This document shows positions 1 through 8,641 of a stretch of 50,557 bases of DNA, in pieces. The stretch is from Fretibacterium sp. Lineage in GTDB: Bacteria > Synergistota > Synergistia > Synergistales > Aminobacteriaceae. The translations under genes and the position numbers were made by a program. The notes beneath the pieces were generated by a model. The model was not told the origin of the DNA. It ran no database searches and worked only from the letters and a program-made list of their open reading frames with translations. The stretch lies in assembly GCA_024695065.1 (NCBI GenBank), contig JAILIX010000026.1, positions 1-50,557 on the forward strand. The letters are read 5' to 3'. How positions within the stretch are numbered: position 1 is the stretch's first letter; each line of letters starts with the position of its first letter.

Positions 1-852
1 ATTGGTGGGGTGATCGGCCGGCTCACGGCCTGGCGGCATGGTGGGATTAAGACAATCTACACGGCCCATGGTTTCCACTTTTACAATGGAGCCCCACTTG
101 GAAACTGGCTGGCATTCTATCCTGTTGAGAAGACCATGGCCCGCATCACAGATGTCCTCATCACAATCAATACAGAGGACTATGAACGGGCTCGGCGGAG
201 TTTTTGTGCCAGGGAAGTGTATTATGTCCCCGGAATCGGGATTGACCTGCAAAAATTTTGCGTCGGACAAATTGACGTGAAAGCAAAAAGGGCGGAGCTG
301 GGAGTGCGAGAGGACGAAATCCTCATACTTTCCGTGGGAGAACTCATCCCCCGTAAGGACCACGAGACTGTGATCCGGGCTTTGGCCCGGACGGGGAGAC
401 AGGGCTTTCAATACCTCATCTGTGGAACAGGCCCACTGCACGAAATGCTTTCCGCGTTGGTTCATCAGGAGGGGCTTGACGGCCGGGTAAAACTTCTGGG
501 ATTTCGTACAGATATTGCAGAATTGTGTCAGGCGGCTGACCTCTTCGTATTCCCATCCCGGCAGGAGGGGCTATCGGTGGCAATGATGGAGGCAATTGCC
601 TGTGAGACACCGGTGGTGTGTTCCGCCATTCGGGGAAACACGGACCTTGTTCAGAATAAGGAATGTCTGTTTCGGAGCGGCAGCGTGCAAGAGCTGGCTG
701 CTATGCTCAGGGAACTGATAATCGACGGACGCGATGCCCTCCGTCAGGCCATGCGGTGCAGTGTTGTGAAGAACCATGAGCAACTGAGGAAGTTTGATCT
801 TAAGGCCGTTGAAGTACAAATGCGGAAGATATACAGCGAACTGTTGGAATGA
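1..852 (+). CDS. GT4-type glycosyltransferase, 5' end outside window
   Basis: C-terminal portion of a GT-B retaining glycosyltransferase (family GT4, EpsD/CapM-like) that would transfer a sugar from a nucleotide-sugar in capsule, exopolysaccharide or O-antigen assembly in the cytoplasm. The frame is open to base 1 (codons read I-G-G before the first GTG at 10), so the start lies outside. The N-terminal part shows TAHGFHFYNG, typical of this subgroup. The C-terminal domain has the sugar-nucleotide signature SVGELIPRKDHE and the paired-glutamate motif in EGLSVAMMEAIACETPVV. The gene ends 3 bases before a strong terminator. The acceptor and sugar cannot be told from sequence. Confidence 0.88.
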   Translation: MGGVIGRLTAWRHGGIKTIYTAHGFHFYNGAPLGNWLAFYPVEKTMARITDVLITINTEDYERARRSFCAREVYYVPGIGIDLQKFCVGQIDVKAKRAELGVREDEILILSVGELIPRKDHETVIRALARTGRQGFQYLICGTGPLHEMLSALVHQEGLDGRVKLLGFRTDIAELCQAADLFVFPSRQEGLSVAMMEAIACETPVVCSAIRGNTDLVQNKECLFRSGSVQELAAMLRELIIDGRDALRQAMRCSVVKNHEQLRKFDLKAVEVQMRKIYSELLE

Positions 853-854
853 AC

Positions 855-885
855 AGAGCCCCCAAGCATTTGGGGGCTCTTGTTT
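855..885 (+). terminator. Rho-independent terminator after the glycosyltransferase
   Basis: An 11-bp perfect stem (855-865 with 870-880) has a 4-base loop and is followed by TGTTT. It starts 3 bases after the glycosyltransferase stop codon and separates it from the convergent minus-strand genes. Confidence 0.85.
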
Positions 886-910
886 AAATAATTCTCAGAC
901 AGGCTGGCTC

Positions 911-1912
911 TTAAAAGAAGAAATAGCGGACAGCAAGCAGAAGACCGACAAGGACAATCCCCAGCAAAGCGAAGAAGAAAAGATCCTCCAGAGCCGTCTT
1001 GTTGCGTTTTTTAGCGACATAGGACTGTTTCGTCTTTAAGCGCAGATTCTTTGTCAGCGTCATAATTCCCTGTATCTCGTCGCTGATACGCAGGTAAATA
1101 TACATCTTGTCCTCGTAGCGGTCGACTTGCTGCACAGGGAATGTGGAGGCCTGCCCCGTCTCCTCAAGAAATTTTTTCACCAGAGCGCTGGGGCCAGAGT
1201 CCCCCTCGATTCGCACCTCAAGAATGTCCCCCGGTACGATTTCGGATGATGGTTTGCCCCACACGGGATCCACACAGGCCAGACACTGAATCACGGTTCC
1301 TTTGAAGGATTTTTTCTTGCCATCTCCTTCTTCCTCGTCGTCAGCTTCTTCAATCTCGTCGTCGTCTTCGGACATATCCAGGGACTTGAGTATCTTTGCC
1401 TTCTCCAGTTCGCTGCGCGTCAGGAATTCCACCTCGCTGGACACGTCAAAGAAACACTGGGTTGCCCGCTCAAAGCCCCTGCGAACCTGTCCCTCAATGT
1501 GAAGCAGATGACGCTTGACAGGGGTATCTCCTTCCTCAAAGAGCTCTATTCGGTCCTCTGAAGGCACCAGTTCGGGCAAAAGATTGTTGAGTCTGTCTCC
1601 CCATACCTTCTCATAGGGGCCCAGTTGAGGGAAAAGCTTAAGGAATGTCCGCCAGTCCCGGTCAGGTTTGAAGGATTTATGAATATAGGGATGGGTGAGC
1701 CACAGGGACTGATGAACGATATCGCCTGTTTCCCCCTCAAAAATAAGACAAAAAGCTCCCCCCATATCCCCTCGGGCAGGCACAAATACGTATTTCAGGG
1801 CAACAAAATCCGGCTTCTCGTTCCTTTTCTCCAACACGGTCTGCACAGCAGCGTTTGCTGCAGCAAGAATTCTGGCGTTGAGCTCTTCGTTGCTAAGTTG
1901 TGTATCCGGCAT
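911..1912 (-). CDS. Unknown protein with acidic linker and C-terminal membrane anchor
   Basis: I do not recognise a family. The 333-residue product has no signal peptide. It has a soluble N-terminal part of about 175 residues, then a very acidic low-complexity linker (about 178-197, rich in D and E), a second compact part of about 110 residues, and a single hydrophobic helix at the extreme C-terminus (about 313-333, ending YFFF). That is the layout of a tail-anchored cytoplasmic protein. Its start lies 12 bases after the stop of the zinc-ribbon microprotein, with GGAG before ATG, so the two are probably cotranscribed. The pair might form a small membrane-associated complex, but that is inference only. 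Confidence 0.75.
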   Translation of the reverse strand: MPDTQLSNEELNARILAAANAAVQTVLEKRNEKPDFVALKYVFVPARGDMGGAFCLIFEGETGDIVHQSLWLTHPYIHKSFKPDRDWRTFLKLFPQLGPYEKVWGDRLNNLLPELVPSEDRIELFEEGDTPVKRHLLHIEGQVRRGFERATQCFFDVSSEVEFLTRSELEKAKILKSLDMSEDDDEIEEADDEEEGDGKKKSFKGTVIQCLACVDPVWGKPSSEIVPGDILEVRIEGDSGPSALVKKFLEETGQASTFPVQQVDRYEDKMYIYLRISDEIQGIMTLTKNLRLKTKQSYVAKKRNKTALEDLFFFALLGIVLVGLLLAVRYFFF

Positions 1913-1924
1913 GAGATCAGCTCC

Positions 1925-2086
1925 TCAGCGAACGGAGTAGCTCTTTGCGCTCCAGGACTTGCCGCGCTTAATCTCGCCGGAGATAAGCTCAAGGTAGCGG
2001 CCCATGCACCCGGGGCAACGCTTTGAAGGGTCGTTGGCGTCGGCTTCAAACTCCTTTTTACATTGAATACATCTAAACTTTGCCAT
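1925..2086 (-). CDS. Zinc-ribbon microprotein (53 aa)
   Basis: This gene of 54 codons including stop is easily missed. It starts at ATG 2086 behind a strong ribosome site (GGGAGGAG, about 7 bases upstream) and ends at TGA 1925-1927. The product begins MAKFRCIQCKKEF and has two CxxC knuckles (C6/C9 and C24/C27), then a basic, serine-rich tail. This is the classic four-cysteine zinc ribbon. Such small ribbons can bind nucleic acid or act as subunits, but no partner is proven. It sits just upstream of the tail-anchored unknown protein on the same strand. Confidence 0.8.
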   Translation of the reverse strand: MAKFRCIQCKKEFEADANDPSKRCPGCMGRYLELISGEIKRGKSWSAKSYSVR

Positions 2087-2196
2087 CAAGATCTCCTCCC
2101 TGATGCTTTCAAACTTTTATGGGCAGCCTGAAGCCTCCCATTTTTCATTTTACTTTTATATTATAACCCATGGGAAAGATTTGAACGAGACAGAAG

Positions 2197-2709
2197 CTAA
2201 AGCGCTGTAATACGGAGTGGAGGGCATCCTCCTGATTCCCGTGCTCTCAGAGACTTCAGCATCTCCTCTGCGGAGAGGCCCACTGTCGGGTGACGCCAGC
2301 CGGGTAAAATCTGCATAAGAGGCACGAGGACGAACTCCCGGTTGGGCAGGTTCAAGTGAGGAACATGAAGTTCCTCCGTGTCAAAACAATTGGCCCCTAC
2401 GAGCAGAATGTCGATATCGATGTTCCGGGCTCCCCAGCGGATAGTCATACGACGTCCCATATCCCGTTCGATGCCCTTGACAAAGGTCAGAAGTTCCTTG
2501 TGGGCTAAGGAGGTTTCTATCGTAAGGCAGGCATTGAGGAAACAAGGCTGATCCTTCACTCCCCAGGGTTCTGTCTCAAAGACGTCGCTTTTGGCTGTGA
2601 TGTGGCCCAGGGGCTTCAGCCGCTCTGCAGCCTCCCGGAGGTTTTCCAGCCGGTTGCCCAAGTTGGAACCCAGCCCAAGCGCTGCCGTTCTGTCCGTTAT
2701 CAGGGCCAT
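2197..2709 (-). CDS. folK: 6-hydroxymethyl-7,8-dihydropterin pyrophosphokinase
   Basis: FolK transfers pyrophosphate from ATP to 6-hydroxymethyl-dihydropterin, the step before dihydropteroate synthase in folate synthesis. The 170-residue length is normal. Diagnostic stretches are ALGLGSNLGNR near the N-terminus, FETEPWGVKDQPCFLNACL, and the metal/ATP motif RWGARNIDIDILL. It overlaps the end of folP by 10 bases, with a GGGAGG site inside folP, so the pair is translationally coupled and catalyses two consecutive steps. No strong terminator follows. A weak imperfect hairpin lies around 2119-2141. Confidence 0.96.
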   Translation of the reverse strand: MALITDRTAALGLGSNLGNRLENLREAAERLKPLGHITAKSDVFETEPWGVKDQPCFLNACLTIETSLAHKELLTFVKGIERDMGRRMTIRWGARNIDIDILLVGANCFDTEELHVPHLNLPNREFVLVPLMQILPGWRHPTVGLSAEEMLKSLRARESGGCPPLRITAL

Positions 2710-3911
2710 GGGTTGGCCTCCCGTACCGAGCAGGCCACGTCCAGGGCCTGACGGTTGGGTCCTACATCATGAACCCGAACAATCTCAATCCGCCCCTCCA
2801 GCATCGCGGAAAGTGCAACTGTGCCAGGAAGGCTCTTGCCCGTTACTCCTTTCCGTGAATGCCCGAAAAGAAGGGGACGCCCCAGGGCGTGCAGAGATTC
2901 CGCCTCTTTGACGATAAGCCTGTCGCTGTTCCCACGCTTGGCGAAGCCAATGCCAGGATCAAGGATAACTCGCTCCCGGGGCAGGCCCGCTTCCTCTGCA
3001 GTACGCAGCTTCTCCTGAAAATACAAGTGAAGTTTTGTCATCAGATCTTTCGGATTGGGAATGGCCGTCATCGTAGCAGGGGTCCCCTCCATATGTCCAA
3101 GGATATAGGGCAGCCCCGTCCGGGCGGCGTTGGTGAACATTGCTTCATCCAGTGAGCTGCCGCTGACGTCGTTGATGATATCCGCACCTTCATCTGCCGC
3201 AGCGAGGGCCACAGCCCCCTTGCAGGTGTCCACGGAGAGCACCGCATCTGGAAACGCCCGGCGCAGTGCCCGGAGCCTTGGCAGAAGCCGATCCCGCTCT
3301 TCCTTTTCATTTAAAGGTGAAGCTCCGGGCCGGGTCGATTCTGCTCCCAGGTCCAGAATGTCTGCACCCTCATCCAGCATAGCCCCTGCACGGCTGAGAA
3401 GCTCCTTCTCACCCGCAACGCGGCTGGGAGCGTAGAAGGAGTCAGGTGTCAGGTTCAGGATGCCCATCACCTTTGTGCCGCTGCCAAGGAGCAGCTCTCG
3501 TCCTCTGGGCAAAGACAGCGTCCATCTTTGAATGGCTCCATTTTTAAGAACTGTATTCAGATTGGTCCGAAACTCTTTCAATCCCCAGCAATCCATGGAC
3601 TCCAGCTTTTGCAGCAGACGGAAGAGCTGGGAGTCCGTTCCCATTATCAGGATGCCGCTTCGCTCCGTTTGGCCGTCAATGACGTGCTTGGCGACCACGG
3701 CGTCTCCACCGCGGGACAAAAGCTCCTGTTTGATAAAAGCCGCAGCGCGGTAGTCCACGCTGGGAGCAAAGAGAGACAAAATCCTCCGTTTGGGCTGGAG
3801 GTAGCGAAGTGCCCGCGGGTCTGCCCCGATGTGTTCCACAATCCGCGTCAGATCTCCGATGTCCCGGGCCAGCAAAGGGTAAACGGCCTGTTTCTCCTCA
3901 TTTTCCTCCAT
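2700..3911 (-). CDS. folP: Dihydropteroate synthase with N-terminal extension
   Basis: FolP joins p-aminobenzoate to hydroxymethyl-dihydropterin pyrophosphate and is the sulfonamide target. The canonical TIM barrel starts at about residue 147 with VMGILNLTPDSF (148-159). Further motifs are DILDLGAESTRPG, SVDTCKGAVALAAA, DIINDVSG, ILDPGIGFAKRG and LLFGHSRKG. At 403 residues it is about 130 longer than E. coli FolP. The first ~140 residues form a separate region without recognised motifs, as in some other long bacterial and archaeal DHPS proteins. ATG 3911 follows GGGAGGAGAG. It is first gene of folP-folK and divergent from the penicillin-binding protein. Confidence 0.95.
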   Translation of the reverse strand: MEENEEKQAVYPLLARDIGDLTRIVEHIGADPRALRYLQPKRRILSLFAPSVDYRAAAFIKQELLSRGGDAVVAKHVIDGQTERSGILIMGTDSQLFRLLQKLESMDCWGLKEFRTNLNTVLKNGAIQRWTLSLPRGRELLLGSGTKVMGILNLTPDSFYAPSRVAGEKELLSRAGAMLDEGADILDLGAESTRPGASPLNEKEERDRLLPRLRALRRAFPDAVLSVDTCKGAVALAAADEGADIINDVSGSSLDEAMFTNAARTGLPYILGHMEGTPATMTAIPNPKDLMTKLHLYFQEKLRTAEEAGLPRERVILDPGIGFAKRGNSDRLIVKEAESLHALGRPLLFGHSRKGVTGKSLPGTVALSAMLEGRIEIVRVHDVGPNRQALDVACSVREANPWP

Positions 3912-4052
3912 ATAATCTCTCCTCCCTCTTATGTTGCTGGAGAATATGATATCCTAAAATATGGCTATGCAGAATACCCAAAAATGGGATAATATTATTT
4001 AACAGAGATATATAAGGCTGAGCTCCCAGTGGGCTCATGCGGGAGGATATAA

Positions 4053-6443
4053 ATGAGAATGAAGGATAATCCGCGCAGCTCCTCAAATCGGAGAGGATAT
4101 CACAATAACGGGATTTCCCCGCAGCCGGAGGGCATCCTCTTCCGGAGGCAGAGGAGGGGGTCACGTGGCGACGACCCCAGTGAGACCGGAACCGGCCGGG
4201 CCAGACGCCGGAAGCAAAAGAAAAAACGGCCATCCGTCCTGAAGGTCTTCTTTATGACGATTCTGCTTTTGCTTCTCCTTGCCATTGGTGTTGTCAGCGC
4301 GGGGGTAGCATGGTATGTCGTCCGGATTTCGGAGGATCTGCCCAGCATGGTGGAGGTGGCGAACCCGAAGAGCAGCCTTCCTTCCATTCTTTACGACCGA
4401 AATGGAGAGGTTATCGCACGCCTGTTCATTGAGAACCGCACGCCGCTGGAACTTCACCAGATATCTCCCTGGCTCATTAAGGCCGTGCTGGCTGCCGAGG
4501 ATTCGGCGTTTTACCAGCACGGGGGCATCCGCATTGGGTCCATTCTCCGCGCCCTGTGGATTGATATTGTGGAAAAGGGCAAGATTCAGGGGGCCAGCAC
4601 TATCACCCAGCAGCTTGCACGCAACCTCTTCCTCACCCACGAGAAGAGCATCACCCGGAAGGCCAAGGAGATTATTATCGCCATGCGCATGGAGAAGCTC
4701 TTCTCCAAGGACAAACTGCTGGAACTGTACCTGAACACCATCAACTTTGGCCACGGGGCCTGGGGGGCGGAGACTGCCGCGCACACCTACTTTGACAAGT
4801 CCGCTGCGGATCTCGACATCGCCGAAGCGTCCATTCTGGCGGGGCTTATCGCCAACCCTGGGCGGTACAATCCCCTGAGCAACCTTAAGAACGCCAAGAA
4901 CCGTCAGAATTACGTGCTGGGCCGCATGGAACTTTTGGGCTGGATAGACTCAGCGCAGAGAAAACAGGCCTACGATGAGACATTGGAGTTCCGCAAGCGA
5001 TCCAACCGCATCGAGGAGTTCAACCGTGCGCCGTACTTTGTCTCGCACCTCCTCTTCAACGATCTTTTGCCCACCTACGGGAAGGACGAAGTGTACAGCG
5101 GCGGGATGCAGATTTACACGACTCTTGACATTAAGCTGCAGGAGAAGGCACGCGAGGCTGTCAATGCCATTGCGGCTCCGGCCAGCGGCGCGCTCGTCTG
5201 CATGGCCTCTGATACCGGTGAAATCCTGGCGCTTGTTGGCGGTAAGGACTTCAAGGAAAGCAAGTTTAATCGTGCAACTCAGGCCCTTCGCCAGCCTGGA
5301 TCAAGCTTCAAGCCCATCGTCTACGCCACGGCGATTGAGGAGGACATCATGCCCAGCGATCACTTTCTGGATGCCCCTATTACGTTCAAAAATCGTGGAG
5401 GCAAGGGCAAAGACTGGTCTCCCAAGAACTCCAGCAAGGGGTATGCGGGAGAGGTGACATTGCTGAGGGCGCTGGTGAACTCCCTCAACACGGTGGCTGT
5501 CCGCATGGCAGCTTATATTGGGACAGATAATATTGTCAAGATGGCCCGTAATATGGGCATTGAGACAAAGTACCTGCCCAATGATCTCTCCATCGCGCTG
5601 GGGACTGCCAACCTCACGCCTCTGGAGATGGTGACGGCATTTAACTGCTTCAACAGTGGAGGCAAGCGTATGCCACCTCTCATGATTCGAGAGATTAAGG
5701 ACCGGGACGGGAATGTCCTGGAGAGCCGAGGGCCTTCTCCGTCTCAGGCGATGCGCCCTGAGACGGCTTTTACCATCCGCTCCATGCTTCAGGATGCAGT
5801 TCGCGCCGGGACGGGTAAACCCGCCAGCATTCCAAAATATACGGTATTTGGCAAGACGGGTACCTCAAACGACTTTATTGATGCCTGGTTTGTTGGAGGT
5901 GTGCCGGGGATGACAACGGCGGTCTACGTTGGGCGGGACGATAATAAACCTATGGGACGACGGGCCTTTGGAGGGACAGTGGCGGCCCCTATCTGGAAGA
6001 AATTCATGACGTATGCTGTGAAGGAACAGCAGACACCGGAGAGTTTTCCCAGTGTCCCTGGCTGGGTGGAGGTGGACAAGGTATCAATCTGCCGTACGTC
6101 GGGCTACAGGGCGAGAGGCGGCTGTGCGGCTGTCACACTCTATTTCCCCTCGGGGAAAGCCCCTACAGCCCAGTGCCCCATCCACGGCGGCAGTTATGCA
6201 GCAGCGGACAACGATCCCAGAGGGCCGCGGCTCTTCCTGGTGGAACAGGACGATGCCTACCTTGCGAAGATGGAACAGCAGGAGTCCGAGGAGGAACGCC
6301 AGCAGGCTGCGGCGGTTGCCCCGCCCACCCCTGTTAAGGCCTCAGCGATACCTACGCCTGCGCTTTCCCCGCGTAACCCAAGTCCGGCGGACGAGGTGGA
6401 ACGTCGTTACAAGCAACTCCTGAAAGAGTATGGGATTGAGTAA
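4053..6443 (+). CDS. Class A penicillin-binding protein (PBP1A-like)
   Basis: Bifunctional peptidoglycan synthase: it polymerises lipid II and cross-links stem peptides in the periplasm. It has a basic cytoplasmic tail (1-60), a membrane helix (about 64-90) and a GT51 domain with AAEDSAFYQHGG (catalytic E149) and GASTITQQLARN (180-191). The transpeptidase domain has S417-S-F-K420, S477-L-N479 and K601-T-G603. A C-terminal extension carries a few cysteines and a proline-rich, charged tail. Length (796) is normal for PBP1A/ponA. The ATG has GGGAGG upstream. It appears monocistronic, with a strong terminator following. Confidence 0.96.
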   Translation: MRMKDNPRSSSNRRGYHNNGISPQPEGILFRRQRRGSRGDDPSETGTGRARRRKQKKKRPSVLKVFFMTILLLLLLAIGVVSAGVAWYVVRISEDLPSMVEVANPKSSLPSILYDRNGEVIARLFIENRTPLELHQISPWLIKAVLAAEDSAFYQHGGIRIGSILRALWIDIVEKGKIQGASTITQQLARNLFLTHEKSITRKAKEIIIAMRMEKLFSKDKLLELYLNTINFGHGAWGAETAAHTYFDKSAADLDIAEASILAGLIANPGRYNPLSNLKNAKNRQNYVLGRMELLGWIDSAQRKQAYDETLEFRKRSNRIEEFNRAPYFVSHLLFNDLLPTYGKDEVYSGGMQIYTTLDIKLQEKAREAVNAIAAPASGALVCMASDTGEILALVGGKDFKESKFNRATQALRQPGSSFKPIVYATAIEEDIMPSDHFLDAPITFKNRGGKGKDWSPKNSSKGYAGEVTLLRALVNSLNTVAVRMAAYIGTDNIVKMARNMGIETKYLPNDLSIALGTANLTPLEMVTAFNCFNSGGKRMPPLMIREIKDRDGNVLESRGPSPSQAMRPETAFTIRSMLQDAVRAGTGKPASIPKYTVFGKTGTSNDFIDAWFVGGVPGMTTAVYVGRDDNKPMGRRAFGGTVAAPIWKKFMTYAVKEQQTPESFPSVPGWVEVDKVSICRTSGYRARGGCAAVTLYFPSGKAPTAQCPIHGGSYAAADNDPRGPRLFLVEQDDAYLAKMEQQESEEERQQAAAVAPPTPVKASAIPTPALSPRNPSPADEVERRYKQLLKEYGIE

Positions 6444-6459
6444 AACAGATCAGCAAAAG

Positions 6460-6499
6460 AGAGGCGCCTTTTCTGCATGGAAAAGGCGCCTCTGTCTTA
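6460..6499 (+). terminator. Rho-independent terminator after PBP1A
   Basis: A 14-bp perfect stem (6460-6473 with 6480-6493) with a 6-base loop is followed by GTCTTATT. It lies 17 bases after the PBP stop codon. Confidence 0.88.
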
Positions 6500-6656
6500 T
6501 TACATGCTCTGAACTTACTTGATCTGAACAATCATCGAATTCAGCGGACGGTCATTCATCCGAGAACTCTTATGGAACAGGTGGTCTCTGCGGACATCTG
6601 TCTGTCATGATCGGGACCTACCCTGCGCAGAGCTTTGATAAGCAGTCACTGTCCCC

Positions 6657-7367
6657 TTATCCCATACGGGAGAAGATCATTGAAAAAAACACGACGAGAA
6701 GCAGAGCCGGCAACATATCACAGAGTTTCAGTTTCGTGATCTTCAGCAGGTTAAGCCCGATGCCCATAATCATCAGGCCGCCCAGGCCGGAGATGTTGGC
6801 GATGATATCCGGCGTAAGGAATGGCTCCGCCCAGGCTGCCAGAAATGTGAGTCCCGCCTGATAAATGAACATTGGCAGGATGGAGAACAGCACCCCCACG
6901 CCAAAGGAACCGGCGAGCATGACGGAGGAAATTCCATCCATGACGCCCTTTGTGACCAGCAGGGATGGGTTGTGCCGCAGGCCATCCTCAAATGCTCCAA
7001 TGATGGACATCGCACCGATGCAAAAGAGCAGAGTCGATGTGACGAAGCCTTCCGTGAACCGCGTGTTGGCAACGTTCATTTTTGTCTTGAGCGTGTCGCC
7101 CAGGCCATTGAGCCGGTCATCGAAACTGAAGCCCGCCCCGATAAGCGTGCCCAGAATGAGTGCCAGCAGAATAGCCAGGGCATGTTTCGTCTCCAGAGCC
7201 ATGTCCATACCCAGGTAGAGGGTGAAGAGCCCGAGACACTGAAAAACAGTTCCGTGCAGGCGATCCGGGATGAAGCGGCCCGCTGTGAGCCCTATAAGGC
7301 TGCCCACCACAACGGTGACTACATTAAAAAGTGTTCCCCCAGCGGGGAGCATACTGAGAAATTCCAT
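6657..7367 (-). CDS. DUF554 (YqgA/YdfK-type) membrane protein
   Basis: Polytopic inner-membrane protein of the DUF554 family. Function is not established; transport is usually assumed. The family pattern is visible: GTLFNVVTVVVGSLIGL at the N-terminus, LGLFTLYLGMDMAL, GFSFDDRL, a central FVTSTLLFCIGAMSIIGA helix, then VMDGISSVMLAGSFGVGV and a C-terminal GLGGLMIMGIGLNLL helix. The 236-residue length is normal. It starts 13 bases after the aminotransferase stop, without a strong ribosome site, so it probably relies on read-through translation from that gene. Confidence 0.9.
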   Translation of the reverse strand: MEFLSMLPAGGTLFNVVTVVVGSLIGLTAGRFIPDRLHGTVFQCLGLFTLYLGMDMALETKHALAILLALILGTLIGAGFSFDDRLNGLGDTLKTKMNVANTRFTEGFVTSTLLFCIGAMSIIGAFEDGLRHNPSLLVTKGVMDGISSVMLAGSFGVGVLFSILPMFIYQAGLTFLAAWAEPFLTPDIIANISGLGGLMIMGIGLNLLKITKLKLCDMLPALLLVVFFSMIFSRMG

Positions 7368-7380
7368 GATTCAACGCTTC

Positions 7381-8592
7381 TTAAGCCCTGATGGCCTCGA
7401 GGCGTCCCGGATAAGCAGCAATGGCAGCCTCCAGGATGGCTGCAGCTTTTGTCAGCGCCTCCCGATTCAGCACGTAAGCCAGTCGAATCTCGTTCAGTCC
7501 CCGGTGGGGCACCGCGTAGAAACCACTGCCTGGTGCCCCCATCATGGTCTCGCCGTCAATATCGAAGTGCTGGAGCATCCAGATGATGAACTTCTCACTG
7601 TTGTCCACCGGCAGTTTGGCCATAATATAAAAAGCTCCCATTGGCTTTGAGCACACAATGCCATCAATGTCCATCAGTGCCGAGTAGAGCGTGTCGCGAC
7701 GGGCACGATACTCCCGGTTCACATCTTCCATGTACTGCCTGGATGACTTCTGATACAGTGCCGTGGCTCCAACCTGCTCCAGGGTTGAGACGCAGAGTCG
7801 GGCCTGACACAGTTTCAGTACCTGATCAATAAAGTCCCGGTTTTTGATGGCGAGGCAGCCGATACGGGCTCCGCACGCACTGTAACGCTTGGAGATGGAG
7901 TCAACCATTACGACGCGGTCGCGTATATTGTCCAGATGCCCCAGGCTGGTGAACGGATCATTGTCATAAGTGAATTCGCGATAGACTTCATCAGCGATGA
8001 GGTAGAGATTGTATTTCTTCGCCAGCCCCGCCAAAGTGTTCAGTTCTCCGGGCGTGCAGACGGTGCCCGTGGGATTATTGGGGTTGGAGATAAGGATAGC
8101 CCGCGTACGCGGCGTGATGAGCTCATCAATGACCTGTTCCGGGGGCAGGTGAAAGCCCTCTTCTGCCCGGGTAGGGATGGGGACGACATGGGCCAGAGCC
8201 GTTTCGGCGAATGTGTTGTAGTTCGCGTAGAAGGGCTCCGGAATCAGGATCTCGTCGCCGGGGTCGCAGATGACCTGCACAGCGAGAGACAGCGCTTCAC
8301 TGCCCCCGTTGGTGACACAGATATCATCCGGGGCATAGGGGATATTCCACAAATGATAATAGCCACTGATGGCCTCCCGAAGTTCAGGAAGGCCCTGAGA
8401 TGCGCTGTAGGCGATGGTTTCCGCTTTGAAGCTGCGAATGGCCTCAAAGTATACTTCCGGGGTCCTGATATCCGGCTGACCTATGTTCAGGTGGTACACC
8501 TTTTTCCCCCTTGCCTTGGCCTCATCAGAATAGGGAATGAGGCGGCGGATAGGGGAAGCCTGTAATGCTTGGATACGTTTGGAAAAATGCAT
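7381..8592 (-). CDS. Class I/II PLP-dependent aminotransferase
   Basis: Fold-type I aminotransferase, AspC/aromatic-like subgroup. Substrates are not determinable. Motifs are YHLNIGQPDIRTPE near the N-terminus, ISNPNNPTGTVCTPGEL, LIADEVYREFTYD (PLP aspartate) and VDSISKRYSACGARIGC, whose lysine forms the Schiff base. The start is placed at ATG 8592 (MHFSKRIQ, 403 residues). A longer frame to 8706 would run into gpmA (ending 8642) and adds a basic, non-homologous leader. A weak AAAGAG site precedes ATG. It lies between gpmA upstream and the DUF554 gene downstream, all on the minus strand. Confidence 0.92.
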   Translation of the reverse strand: MHFSKRIQALQASPIRRLIPYSDEAKARGKKVYHLNIGQPDIRTPEVYFEAIRSFKAETIAYSASQGLPELREAISGYYHLWNIPYAPDDICVTNGGSEALSLAVQVICDPGDEILIPEPFYANYNTFAETALAHVVPIPTRAEEGFHLPPEQVIDELITPRTRAILISNPNNPTGTVCTPGELNTLAGLAKKYNLYLIADEVYREFTYDNDPFTSLGHLDNIRDRVVMVDSISKRYSACGARIGCLAIKNRDFIDQVLKLCQARLCVSTLEQVGATALYQKSSRQYMEDVNREYRARRDTLYSALMDIDGIVCSKPMGAFYIMAKLPVDNSEKFIIWMLQHFDIDGETMMGAPGSGFYAVPHRGLNEIRLAYVLNREALTKAAAILEAAIAAYPGRLEAIRA

Positions 8593-8641
8593 ATAATTAA
8601 ACTCTTTCTGTCCTCTAATCGCTCTTGGAGCGATGATTATC

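Noticed and set aside
2119-2141. Possible terminator after folK or facing it
   Set aside because: The stem has a mismatch and a wobble pair, and the T run is on the strand with no gene ending there.
6515-6604. A 29-residue minus-strand reading frame ending FHKSSRMNDRPLNSMIVQIK in the gap after PBP1A
   Set aside because: It looks protein-like and may be the tail of a decayed gene, but it has no start, is very short, and I cannot match it to a family.
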